Assembly (NCBI RefSeq): GCF_022370755.2 | Contig: NZ_CP092364.2 | Coordinates: forward strand, 3,844,001-3,908,000 | Length of the DNA: 64,000 bases | Origin: Mycolicibacterium goodii | GTDB lineage: Bacteria > Actinomycetota > Actinomycetes > Mycobacteriales > Mycobacteriaceae | Direction of reading: 5' to 3' | Notes under the pieces: generated by a model | The model's input: the letters and a program-made list of their open reading frames with translations, nothing else | Told to the model about the DNA's origin: nothing | The model's database searches: none | Shown here: positions 8,842 to 17,602 of the stretch, in pieces | Numbering within the stretch: the first letter of the stretch is position 1 | Layout: the number at the start of each line of letters is the position of its first letter | Program-made: the position numbers and the translations under genes

Positions 8842-9086
8842 CAATGAAGTTGGAGTTGGAGTTCAGCTACACCGCCGAGCTTGCCGAGCCTCAGATTGTG
8901 GGCCCGGGCCCTTATGGGCTGCGTCAGGTCCTGGCGGTCACCGGAGGCAAGGTCACCGGAAACAGGATCAGCGGGACCGCCGCCCCCGGCGGCGGGGACT
9001 GGCTACTGGCCGGCGAGGACGGCTACGGCCGACTCGACGTGCGTGCCCAGTTCTACACCGACGACGGCGCGGTCATCTACATGAGC
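8842..9086. repeat. Right arm of near-perfect inverted repeat (DUF3237 gene)
   Basis: Partner of 1-245 in opposite orientation. The arms enclose about 8.6 kb carrying the acyl-CoA synthetase, TetR and cupin-to-SDR operon, so homologous recombination between them could invert the cluster. Confidence 0.95.
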
Positions 9087-9302
9087 TACCAAGGCTTGGT
9101 TGAGGTCAACGAAGCGGCCGCAGGCGCACTCGGCGGCGCCACCACCGGCACCGACTTCGGAGATCACTACTTCGTCACCACCCCGCGCCTGGAATGCGGA
9201 GACCCCAGATACTCATGGGTCAACCAGACCATCTTCGTCGGCCAAGGACGCATCCAACCCGGACCCGTCGTCGAATTCCAGGTCTTCCGAGTCGCACTGT
9301 GA
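8844..9302 (+). CDS. DUF3237 family protein, copy 2
   Basis: A complete 152-residue DUF3237 protein with GGAGGA about seven bases before the ATG. Early residues (KLELEFSYTAELAEP) and the WLLAGEDG and YSWVNQTIF segments fit the family, which has no settled function. Its first 245 bp are virtually identical to the inverted copy at the window start, which suggests recent duplication or gene conversion. It is followed after 46 bp by an esterase gene in the same direction. Confidence 0.85.
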   Translation: MKLELEFSYTAELAEPQIVGPGPYGLRQVLAVTGGKVTGNRISGTAAPGGGDWLLAGEDGYGRLDVRAQFYTDDGAVIYMSYQGLVEVNEAAAGALGGATTGTDFGDHYFVTTPRLECGDPRYSWVNQTIFVGQGRIQPGPVVEFQVFRVAL

Positions 9303-9348
9303 CAGGCACCGACGGCCGTGGTCCATCCCGGCCTCTCGATAGGCGACG

Positions 9349-10287
9349 GTGCATATGACTGTGCTGCATTCGCAGGTCCAGCAACTGCTGGATGCGCTGT
9401 CCAAACGGCCCGCGCAACAGCCGTGGGAGATGTCGATAGCGGCCTACCGGGAGGCCGGCGAGAAACTGATTGCGTTGGCAGGCGACGTTGATGATCGTTG
9501 CCGCGTAGAAAATTTCACGATCTCCGTCCGGCATGGGTCAGTCGCAGCACGCAGCTACCATCCAACCGCGGCCAGATCCGCGCTGCCGGGCGTTGTCTAT
9601 CTGCACGGAGGGGCCTTTGTACGCGGTAGCCTGGACACCCACGATCGGATGTGCCGGAAGCTCTGTGTGCGGGGCGAACTCATCGTGATTTCCGTTGCCT
9701 ATCGGCTGGCCCCGGAAGACCGGTTTCCCAGTGCACACCATGACGCGGCCGATGCCTTGTCTTGGGTCAGTGAGCATGCCGACGAGCTCGGCATCGACGT
9801 CGAAGCACTCGCGATCGCCGGTGATTCGTCGGGGGGCGCACTGGCGGCAAGCGTTGCGCTCGCCTCACGAGAACAGGGCCCTGCGATCAAAGCCCAAGGC
9901 TTATTGTGTCCCGCACTCGATGCCACCATGAGCAGTAACTCCATCGACCGGCACGGCGACGGTCCGTTCCTCACCCGGGCCGCGCTGGAATGGGCATACG
10001 CCATGTACATACCTGAGGTCGCCGACCGGTCTTCACCCCTCGCCTCACCCTTGCTGACGCAGAATCTGATGGGCGCACCGCCTGCTGTGATCCTCAGCGC
10101 CGAGGTGGATCCCGTAGCCGACGACGCCGATCGCTACGGTAAACGACTCGCCGCGGCAGGCGTCAAGGTCCGAGCGCACCACTACGAGGGCATGCCACAT
10201 GCCTTTCCGTTGCTGGCGGGGGTGCTCGACGCCGGCGATCACGCCATCACGGTGTTCGCGGAGGAGCTCGCCGCGTTGCTTAGCTAG
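9349..10287 (+). CDS. Alpha/beta hydrolase of the hormone-sensitive-lipase (HSL) type
   Basis: A 312-residue esterase/lipase. The oxyanion-hole motif is HGGAF, the nucleophile elbow GDSSGG (Ser about residue 161), the acid is Asp in EVDPVADD, and the base His is in MPHAFP; all are present. No signal peptide, so cytoplasmic. GTG 9349 has AGG five bases before it, while ATG 9355 six bases later is equally possible. It probably shares the DUF3237 copy 2 promoter and may release an acid or alcohol from an ester entering the pathway. Confidence 0.85.
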   Translation: MHMTVLHSQVQQLLDALSKRPAQQPWEMSIAAYREAGEKLIALAGDVDDRCRVENFTISVRHGSVAARSYHPTAARSALPGVVYLHGGAFVRGSLDTHDRMCRKLCVRGELIVISVAYRLAPEDRFPSAHHDAADALSWVSEHADELGIDVEALAIAGDSSGGALAASVALASREQGPAIKAQGLLCPALDATMSSNSIDRHGDGPFLTRAALEWAYAMYIPEVADRSSPLASPLLTQNLMGAPPAVILSAEVDPVADDADRYGKRLAAAGVKVRAHHYEGMPHAFPLLAGVLDAGDHAITVFAEELAALLS

Positions 10288-10555
10288 GCATGTCAAGAAA
10301 CCGTGCCGGAATGTCGGCGACTGATCGATCAGCTACCGCCGCAGAGTATTACGACGTAACTGCTCCGCCGGGCTGCGCTACCAATCAGCGGGCCTCGCGT
10401 CAAACGAGGTTGGCTCGAATCGCTGATTGACCCTGCAGCAATCAGCTTTGCCTCTTCTCTTCTCAATTCGGTCCCCTCGCGCTGGTCGCTGCCCGCGTGC
10501 ACCAAGCCTGGCAATGATCCGCCGTGTCAAACATTGCAACCGAAGGAAACCAACG

Positions 10556-11908
10556 GTGATTCCCTTTCCGCGAGACGCACTTGCCCAGGTTCCGAAACAC
10601 CGAGCCCGATCTGCCCGTATCTGGGTCAAAGCGATGATTGTCGCCCTGTGTGCCGTTGTGTCAGCGCCAATTACAAGCATCCTACCGGTTGCCGGAGCCG
10701 ACGAATCACGATACCTCGCCTTCTACACCCCGCCGGATCCGCTACCCGCGGGCGCACCGGGTGATCTCATTCGAACGGAGCCGTCCCGGCTGGTCCTGGA
10801 ACCATCCGGCCAACTGGGCTCATTTGTGGGGACCGGAACTCGAATCATGTATCGCAGCACCGATGCTCAAGGTCGGGACGTCGCGGTAACCGGTACTTAT
10901 ATCGAGCCCCACGTCCCGTGGCCCGGCAGCGGGCCACGCCCGCTGCTGGCCTACGCCACCGCCCCGTACGGGATGGGCGAGCAATGCGCTCCCTCCCGAC
11001 TGTTCAACCAAGGCATCCATACCTCTTTGGACACGGGTTTCGACCTGATGTTCAATCTCGAGGAAGGTTTCATCGCGACGCTGCTGGCGCGAGGTTACGC
11101 CATCGTGGTCACCGACGGCGTCGGACTGGGAGTGCACGGTCCTATGGCGCCACAGTTCCTGAACCGAGTGGCAGGAGGGACGGCACTCAACGACGCCGCA
11201 CGTGCAGCAATGAGACTGCCCGACACGACCTTGCAGCCGGATGGTCCGGTCGCCTTCTGGGGCTGGCTGGCGGGCGGACATGCTGCGCTGGCGGCCGCGG
11301 AACTGGCCGGCACATATGCGCCCGAACTCAACATCGTCGGAACGTATGCCAACGGCGCGACGACCGATCTGCCCAGCATGTTGCCACCTCTTGACGGAAA
11401 CCAGCTCGCCGGGTCCATCGGTTGGGTGCTACGAGGAATTCAAGAAGCGTATCCCGATATGACACAACCGATTGCAGATTCTCTCACCCCGCGCGGTGTG
11501 GAGATGCTGGCCAACACCAGCCGGCAGTGCATGGTTCAGACGGGCATCAACTACGCGTTCCGGCATCTGCAGCCATGGTTCAAGGATGATCTCTATCAAT
11601 CGGTGCAAGAGGAGCCGCTCAAGTCGATTCTGGCGATGCAACGAATCGGCAACGTGAAACCGACTGGCCCGGTGTATCTTTCCCATAATCGGTGGGATTC
11701 CTTTGCGCCATATGAGTCGATCGTGGCAACCGCGAGAGATTGGTGCGCGCTGGGGGCGGACGTGACCTTGTGGACGAACGAGCAACCGCCCTTCCTCAAC
11801 AAGATGAATACCAATGCTCTGTTGACGGCGTTCGTCGACGGCGAGCGCAGCATGGCGTGGATCGCCGACCGATTCAACGGTGTGCCCACCACACCGAATT
11901 GCAGTTGA
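10556..11908 (+). CDS. Secreted LIP-family (secretory lipase) homologue lacking the serine nucleophile
   Basis: A 450-residue exported protein. GTG 10556 has GAAGGAAA upstream and is followed by a basic segment and a hydrophobic signal sequence (IWVKAMIVALCAVVSA) ending near VAGADES. The body follows the LIP secretory lipase family known from mycobacteria and Candida: VAVTGTYIEP, RGYAIVVTDGVGLG, and a late WDSFAPY with the likely acid. The nucleophile elbow, normally GYSQGG, reads GWLAGG, so the serine is Leu238, and no conserved His is evident before the final WIADRFNG. It may be a binding protein or inactive. Transcribed alone. Confidence 0.75.
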   Translation: MIPFPRDALAQVPKHRARSARIWVKAMIVALCAVVSAPITSILPVAGADESRYLAFYTPPDPLPAGAPGDLIRTEPSRLVLEPSGQLGSFVGTGTRIMYRSTDAQGRDVAVTGTYIEPHVPWPGSGPRPLLAYATAPYGMGEQCAPSRLFNQGIHTSLDTGFDLMFNLEEGFIATLLARGYAIVVTDGVGLGVHGPMAPQFLNRVAGGTALNDAARAAMRLPDTTLQPDGPVAFWGWLAGGHAALAAAELAGTYAPELNIVGTYANGATTDLPSMLPPLDGNQLAGSIGWVLRGIQEAYPDMTQPIADSLTPRGVEMLANTSRQCMVQTGINYAFRHLQPWFKDDLYQSVQEEPLKSILAMQRIGNVKPTGPVYLSHNRWDSFAPYESIVATARDWCALGADVTLWTNEQPPFLNKMNTNALLTAFVDGERSMAWIADRFNGVPTTPNCS

Positions 11909-12083
11909 TACGAGGCAGCTGCCTACTCGGCGACCACAAAGCTCAACTATGAGAAGCGCTCACCACGATCGGTCATACCCATTCAACTGTGAAGGAACAT
12001 CAGACTCGTGAACTATCCGTAGCGGCTGGAGGGCCGCGCGGCAACCTTCGGGGTGACGGTACACCGGCACTCAACTTCTCCCG

Positions 12084-12290
12084 GTGTCGGAACCTTCGGC
12101 GATGAACTTCGGCTCGGACGGGAACATGGACGCCAAGGCGTGGAGAGACATTTGGGGCGCCGGGCAAGGCACCGCGACGATCAGCACCACACTGCCAACG
12201 TCCGCATTGGTGGCTCGACTCCGCCGCGAGTACGACACCGCGACGGCCGACCTGGTAACCCCGGCGTCGGTCAATCGGCCGGCCGCGTGA
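12084..12290 (+). pseudogene. Remnant of nitronate monooxygenase (C-terminal end)
   Basis: The reading frame contains NMDAKAWRDIWGAGQG followed by LVARLRREYD, which matches the C-terminal end of 2-nitropropane dioxygenase/nitronate monooxygenase proteins of mycobacteria. Nothing recognisable of the FMN-barrel part precedes it; upstream codons lose similarity immediately. Probably a leftover of a deleted gene just before the LLM oxidoreductase. Confidence 0.6.
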
Positions 12291-12449
12291 GGACAGGTCT
12301 GGCACCGCGCCGCGTTCGCGTGGCATCCTCGCGTCGTTGCGAAACGCTCGCCGCGCCTTGGTCTTCCGCCCGTGCACATGGGCGAAAACGAGATCATCGA
12401 GATGCCCATCACCGGAATACTTCTGAGCGCAAGGCAGGTTGACTGCATC

Positions 12450-13325
12450 ATGACGAATCCGAATCTGGGGGCCTTCGGCGTTTTCGGTCTTTTCCAGCAG
12501 TGGAAGCAACTTTCCGCCACACAACTGCGAGATATCGAGGCGCTCGGGTACGGTGCTATCTGGGCAGGTGGTTCGCCGCCGGCCGAGCTCGACTGGGTTG
12601 AGTCGTTGCTGGAGCCAACCGAGAAGATCAAGGTCGCAACAGGTATCGTCAACATCTGGTCAGCCACCGCCGGTTCGGTTGCCGAGTCGTTTCACCGCAT
12701 AGAGGCGGCGCATCCAGGGCGGTTCCTGCTCGGGATCGGAGTCGGGCACCCCGAGCTGGTCACCGAATACAAGAAGCCCTACGACGCGCTTACCGAGTAC
12801 CTGGATAGGCTCGATGAGTACGGTGTGCCGAAGGATCGTCGCGTCGTTGCTGCGCTCGGCCCACAAGTGCTCAAACTAGCCGCACGCCGGAGCGCGGGAG
12901 CCCATCCATACCTGACCACCCCAGAGCACACAGCCCGGGCGCGTGCTCTGATCGGTCCGAATGCGTTCCTCGCCCCCGAGCACAAGGTGGTGATCAGCAC
13001 CCCTGACGAACATTCGCTCGAGGAGTATGTGACCGCCGCGCAGGCACGAGCCGTCGGGCGCGACCACCTCGGCATCTACCTGCAAGGGACCAACTACGTC
13101 AACAACTGGAAGCGGCTCGGGTTCAACGACTCTGATGTCACCGCGCCCGGAAGCGATGCCCTGATCGACGCGCTGATCGCATACGGCCGCACCGATGCCA
13201 TCGCAGCCCGGCTCAAGGAGCATCTCGCCGCGGGCGCTGACCACGTCCCCGTGCAAGTTCTGACCGGCCGCGACAAGCTGATTCCCGCTCTTGCCGAACT
13301 GGCCGGCCCCCTCGGGCTCAACTGA
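12450..13325 (+). CDS. LLM-class (luciferase-like) F420-dependent oxidoreductase
   Basis: A 291-residue TIM-barrel protein of the luciferase-like family, of the short mycobacterial subgroup: LGAFGVFGL at the start, the ALGYGAIWAGG strand, VATGIVNIWSA, and RFLLGIGVGHPE. These enzymes usually use F420H2 or FMN. ATG 12450 is chosen because homologues begin just before LGxFGV; the 26 upstream codons are out of character. The substrate is not apparent. It lies between a nitronate monooxygenase remnant and an IS remnant, so its original operon may be lost. Confidence 0.8.
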   Translation: MTNPNLGAFGVFGLFQQWKQLSATQLRDIEALGYGAIWAGGSPPAELDWVESLLEPTEKIKVATGIVNIWSATAGSVAESFHRIEAAHPGRFLLGIGVGHPELVTEYKKPYDALTEYLDRLDEYGVPKDRRVVAALGPQVLKLAARRSAGAHPYLTTPEHTARARALIGPNAFLAPEHKVVISTPDEHSLEEYVTAAQARAVGRDHLGIYLQGTNYVNNWKRLGFNDSDVTAPGSDALIDALIAYGRTDAIAARLKEHLAAGADHVPVQVLTGRDKLIPALAELAGPLGLN

Positions 13326-13488
13326 TCAAACACCGGACAGATCACCAGCCACACGGCGCTTCAGTATCGAGGGTCTGCGGCACGTAGTGGTGCCGACGGC
13401 TCTCGGTGTCGGGCAGGTGCTGCTGAGCGAGCAGCCTATCCATATGGGAGCGAGCGCACCGGAGAGGTGGTGCCCACCCCGACCCGCA

Positions 13489-14161
13489 AGCCGCTCGGCC
13501 CGATGACCTGGTCGGGCGACATTTCAGTCCTAATGCACCAAATATGTTGTGGGTAGCCGACTTCACCTATGTGTCGACGTGGTCGGGGTGGGTGTATGTG
13601 GCGTTCGTGATCGACGCTTACGCCCGTCGCATCGTGGGGTGGGGTACCGCAACGACCATGACGTCACAGTTGGTGGTGGATGCGATCGAGGCACGCGATC
13701 TGGACCCGTGGCCGCGACGGCATCACGGATGTGACCGGGTTGATCCATCCCAACGGTCGCGGCAGCCAGCGCGGATTCAGCTGGTCGACGCAACACTATT
13801 CTCGATCGAGGATAGCTCATCGTGCATCAGTACACGTCGATCGCGTTCACCGACCGGCTCATCGAGGCCGGCATCGACGCCTCGATTGAGGCCGCGTCGG
13901 CGCCTGCCTGTTGACCGGCTAATCGACGACGACAATGCGCTGGCCGAGACGATCAACGGTCGTTACAAGACCGAACTGATCAAGGCCCAGGGGCCGTGGC
14001 GCACCGTGGACCAGGTCGAAGTCGCCACCCTGGAATGGCTTGACTGGTTCAATCATCGCCGCATCAACGAGTACTGCGGGGACATGCCGCCGGCCGAGTG
14101 CGAGGGCCTGTACTACCGTCACCACCGAACTCAGCACACCGCCGAATTCTCAAACCAGTAG
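13489..14161 (+). pseudogene. Degenerate IS3-family transposase (OrfB)
   Basis: Recognisable DDE-transposase pieces are spread over different frames: ARPDDLVGRHFSPNAPN then WVADFTYVSTWSGWVYVAFV (first Asp region), then a shifted frame with TRGRDGITDVTGLIHPN, then YTSIAFTDRLIEAGIDASIE, and finally DNALAETINGRYKTELIK with WFNHRRINEYCGDMPP. At least two frameshifts occur (about 13685 and 13810), plus a stop near 13912. No OrfA or clear terminal repeats were found, so this is a dead fragment. Confidence 0.8.
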
Positions 14162-14395
14162 GTCTCCGGACATGCCGGGGGCGATTCAGGCATCGATTGA
14201 GCAGTTCGTCGAGCTGCGAGGATGGCCTCTGCCGTGACGGTCGTTCGTTGATTCGATCAGCCGTCGGTCATGTCCACAGGCCTAGGCCAAGCTGGACGGT
14301 GGCCGGTCAGATGCCATGGGAGAGTGAGGATTCAGGCCATCGCATCTTGTCGGGCCACCGCCGTGGTGCTCGAATCACTACCGGAAACGACGTCA

Positions 14396-15010
14396 TTACT
14401 TCTGTGGCGCAAGGGATTCGGCGACCCGTTCACGCCACCGGGATAGAGTTGACGGAAAGTCGATGTGATCCGGCAGCACCACCCACCAATAGCAGTAGCC
14501 GATTCCGGTAGTGAGGATCTCTCGGCTGAAGTCGTCGGCATCGACCTCAACAGTGATGGAATCGTCGGCCATGCCGGCGCGGAGACCCTCAGCGATTGAT
14601 TGGCGTATGCCCAGAAGCCACTGTCTGATTCGCTCGCGTAGCGCTCCGGCGTCGTGGACCGCTTCGAAGTTGAGGATGAACATGGCCCGCAGGAACGTGG
14701 GGTCTTCGGCGACGAACTGGCAGACGGCATCGACCGGTGCGATGGCCTTGTCGAAGCCGGTTGCATCCGCGGCGACGCCGACGTCGATGCGACTCTCGTA
14801 CTCGCTCAACACCGCGTCCAGGAGTGCTTCCTTGCTGCCGAACCGCTCGGCTACCATCGCCCGGCTGTATCCGGCTCGCAGCCCGATGTCCTTCGCCGTC
14901 GTGTTGGCATATCCCTTTTCGACGATGAGTTCGATGGCCGCGGCGGCCAGCCGCCGGGAGGATTCGTCGACACGTTCGCGTTGGGTGCGGCGCTGCTTGG
15001 CCTCGGTCAT
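14396..15010 (-). CDS. TetR family transcriptional regulator
   Basis: A 204-residue TetR protein with the DNA-binding helix-turn-helix in NTTAKDIGLRAGYSRAMVAERFGSK (residues about 35-60) and a variable ligand domain. ATG 15010 is used; the longer frame adds 26 atypical residues. It is divergent from the LysR gene at 15197 and convergent with the IS remnant, so its target is unclear; the neighbouring LysR is one option. Confidence 0.8.
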   Translation of the reverse strand: MTEAKQRRTQRERVDESSRRLAAAAIELIVEKGYANTTAKDIGLRAGYSRAMVAERFGSKEALLDAVLSEYESRIDVGVAADATGFDKAIAPVDAVCQFVAEDPTFLRAMFILNFEAVHDAGALRERIRQWLLGIRQSIAEGLRAGMADDSITVEVDADDFSREILTTGIGYCYWWVVLPDHIDFPSTLSRWRERVAESLAPQK

Positions 15011-15160
15011 CGCTGCGAAGCCGCGACCGCTGATACCGGCATCAAACGATGGTGTACCGGCCCGACTGCGGCCTGCACAACAGACCACGAACGTCTGCTT
15101 TCGCAGTGAGAGAACGGCACCATGGTCTGACGATAGTCCCTCGCCCGGTTCGAGACCAAA

Positions 15161-15184
15161 CTTGCTTGGCTGAATGCAAGCAAG
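15161..15184. promoter_or_regulatory. Perfect inverted repeat upstream of LysR gene
   Basis: CTTGCTT at 15161-15167 and AAGCAAG at 15178-15184 form a perfect 7-bp inverted repeat with a 10-bp centre, ending 12 bp before the LysR start. This position and form suit LysR autoregulation. Confidence 0.55.
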
Positions 15185-15196
15185 TAAGTTGCTGGA

Positions 15197-16132
15197 ATGG
15201 AGCTGCGCCAGCTAGACGCGTTTGTTGCCGTCGCGACGGAGTTGCACTTTGGTCGTGCCGCCGAGAGTTTGCACATCGGCCAGCCCACTCTCAGCGACCT
15301 GGTTCGGCGGTTGGAGCGCGAAGTGGGCGCCACATTGCTGACGCGCACATCGCGGCGGGTGGCATTGACCAACGCCGGAGCCGAGATGCTTCAACGCGCC
15401 AAGCTGATCCTTGAACAGGCCGGCGCGGCCGTCGCAGCAATGCACCAGTGGGCCGACGGCGATGTGGGGGTCGTACGTCTCGGCATCGCGCCGCCCGTTG
15501 CGCCCATACTGACCCCTCATCTCGCCGCGGCGTTGCAGGCCGACGCTCCTGATGTCGAATTGCAGGTCCGTCGCATGTGGCCTTACGACTTGGAACGGGC
15601 GATTGCCGACGCCACCGTTGATGTCGCGATCACCTGCGGCCCTGTGCCTGCGATGATGGGGGTGGTCAGCGCGGTGTATTGCGGCGAGCCGTGGATGGTG
15701 GGGTTGCGTCCTGGCCATCGCCTTGCAGACCGAGAGGCTATCGTTCTGTCGGATCTTGGCACTGAAACGCTCGGGATGCACAGTGAGGCTTTGTTTCCCG
15801 CATGGACGGCGGCGCAGAAGCGGGTGCTTCGCGTCGCAGGGGTGCGCCCGACGATCGTTGAACTCGACGACACTGACTTGTCTGCGTGGAAGTGGCCGAC
15901 ACAGTCTGACGTGGACTGGATTCTCACAACGGCGTCGGTAGCAGTAACTGACCTCGCGGCGACAGTTCGACCCGTCACGCCCGAGCAGGCCGTCCCCTTC
16001 ATGCTGCATTGGGCTCCTGGCCGGGCGACCAATCCCGCGGTGGGCCGATTCGTTCGGCTGGCATTGGACGGTGAGCTACCTCCAGGCATGGTCAGACGCA
16101 GCGACCAGCCGAGACGCAGCGAAGCATCCTGA
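15197..16132 (+). CDS. LysR family transcriptional regulator
   Basis: A 311-residue LTTR. The N-terminal winged helix-turn-helix (MELRQLDAFVAVATELHFGRAA, then LHIGQPTLSDLVRRLE) is textbook, followed by a two-lobed inducer-binding domain starting about residue 90 (VRLGIAPPVAPILTP). It probably controls the convergent hydrolase/SGNH/RclA-like operon or its own gene via the inverted repeat just upstream. Effector unknown. Confidence 0.9.
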   Translation: MELRQLDAFVAVATELHFGRAAESLHIGQPTLSDLVRRLEREVGATLLTRTSRRVALTNAGAEMLQRAKLILEQAGAAVAAMHQWADGDVGVVRLGIAPPVAPILTPHLAAALQADAPDVELQVRRMWPYDLERAIADATVDVAITCGPVPAMMGVVSAVYCGEPWMVGLRPGHRLADREAIVLSDLGTETLGMHSEALFPAWTAAQKRVLRVAGVRPTIVELDDTDLSAWKWPTQSDVDWILTTASVAVTDLAATVRPVTPEQAVPFMLHWAPGRATNPAVGRFVRLALDGELPPGMVRRSDQPRRSEAS

Positions 16133-16183
16133 GCGCACGGTACGCGGAGCAGTCGACGGCAGGTCGCGAGCTGTCATGCGACC

Positions 16184-17548
16184 TTAGGCGAGCGCACCGA
16201 GGAGTTGATTGAGCGCTTCTGTCATTGACGGATGAGAGTAGATCCCCTTTCGCAACTCAGTAGCGCTGATGTTGTGGCGTATGGCCAAAACGAGGCTGTT
16301 GATGACCTCGTGGGAGTCGTAACTGAGGAATGCGGCACCCAGGATGAGGTCGGTGTCGGCGTCGACGACGATTTTCATCAGGCCGCGGGGTGGGCGCGCG
16401 ATCCGCGCACGCGGGACGGTGCCCATTTCCGCGACGGGAAGGGTGGCCACCTTCACCTGATATCCGGATCGCCTGGCGTCGCGTTCGGTGATCCCGACCC
16501 GGGCCAGTGGCGGAGTGACGAACAGGACGTGTGGGACGGCCCGACGGTCCGCGGTGTGGCGGGTGCCGTCACCGATCAACTGGTCCAACACGATCCGACA
16601 ATCATCGAGTGAGATGCAGTGCAGCGGCGCTCCCCCGTTAACGTCGCCGACGGCGAACACGTGGGATTGGCTGGTCCGCAGGTGATCGTCGACCACGATG
16701 GTGTCGTCGGCTCGCGTGATGATGGCGGCATTGCGCAAGTTCAACTCCGCAGTCGCCGGCCGCCGCCCCGAGGCGATCAGGATGGTGTCAGCCAGCACCG
16801 TCGAGGTGGCACCGTCGACCTGGTAGGTGACGGCCGGCCCGTCGACGAGGGTCACGGTCGCTGCGGTGACCAAGTCGACGCCGGCATCGGCCAACGCCTG
16901 TGCTGCGCAACTAACGACATCGTCGTCCTCAGATCCGAGGATCACCGGTCGACGTTCGAGAACGGTGGCCTCGCTGCCGAAAGCGGCATACATCGCAGCG
17001 AGTTCCAGACCGACATGCCCTCCGCCGAGCACGACGACCCGACGAGGCGGTGCCACGGAGGACAGTAGCTCCACGGCGGTCACCACCCGTGGATTGCCGC
17101 GCAACCCTGGAACACGAGGCCAGGTTGGTTCGGACCCGGTGGCGATGACGATGGTGTGGCCCGTGACCAACACGATCGACGATCGCAGCTGAACCTCGAC
17201 TGTGTGCGGATCGACGAAACTCGCGGTGCCCTTGAGAACTTCGACGTTCGGCATCGCGTCGAGCACGGCGAGAACCTCCGCGCGCATCTCCGCGGCCAGC
17301 GCGGCAGCGCCCCGCAAGGCCGACGAGTGAGCCTCACCATCTGCAGCGGCGGCCGTTTCGGAGTGGCAGAGCACCGACGTGGTGGGTGCATACCCGAGGT
17401 TGATCCAGGTCCCACCGTACAAGCGATCTGAGCGCTCGATCATCACGATGTGCCTGCCCTGCCGACCCAGCGTCGCGGCGAGCGTCGTGCCGGCCACGCC
17501 GAAGCCGATAACGATTACGTCGGCATCGATACGCAACGCAGCTGCCAC
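16184..17548 (-). CDS. RclA-like FAD/NAD(P) oxidoreductase without the redox-active cysteine pair
   Basis: A 454-residue two-dinucleotide-binding-domain flavoprotein. The FAD loop is GFGVAG (residue 15 on), the NAD(P) loop VVVLGGGHVGLE, then FAVGDVNGG, and a dimerisation domain ending IYSHPSMTEALNQL. The C-terminal half (VTPPLARVGIT, LPVAEMG, YDSHEVIN) closely follows E. coli RclA. The site that should read GGTCxNxGCxP reads GGTWINLGYAP, so the disulfide cysteines are Trp48 and Tyr53. It therefore cannot work as a disulfide or mercuric reductase in the usual way. GTG 17548 has AGGGGG upstream. Last gene of a three-gene operon. Confidence 0.85.
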   Translation of the reverse strand: MAAALRIDADVIVIGFGVAGTTLAATLGRQGRHIVMIERSDRLYGGTWINLGYAPTTSVLCHSETAAAADGEAHSSALRGAAALAAEMRAEVLAVLDAMPNVEVLKGTASFVDPHTVEVQLRSSIVLVTGHTIVIATGSEPTWPRVPGLRGNPRVVTAVELLSSVAPPRRVVVLGGGHVGLELAAMYAAFGSEATVLERRPVILGSEDDDVVSCAAQALADAGVDLVTAATVTLVDGPAVTYQVDGATSTVLADTILIASGRRPATAELNLRNAAIITRADDTIVVDDHLRTSQSHVFAVGDVNGGAPLHCISLDDCRIVLDQLIGDGTRHTADRRAVPHVLFVTPPLARVGITERDARRSGYQVKVATLPVAEMGTVPRARIARPPRGLMKIVVDADTDLILGAAFLSYDSHEVINSLVLAIRHNISATELRKGIYSHPSMTEALNQLLGALA

Positions 17549-17602
17549 GAGGTGAATCCCCCTGCCGTGCACACCGGTTGACTTCGTACGGCGGGGCGCC
17601 GC

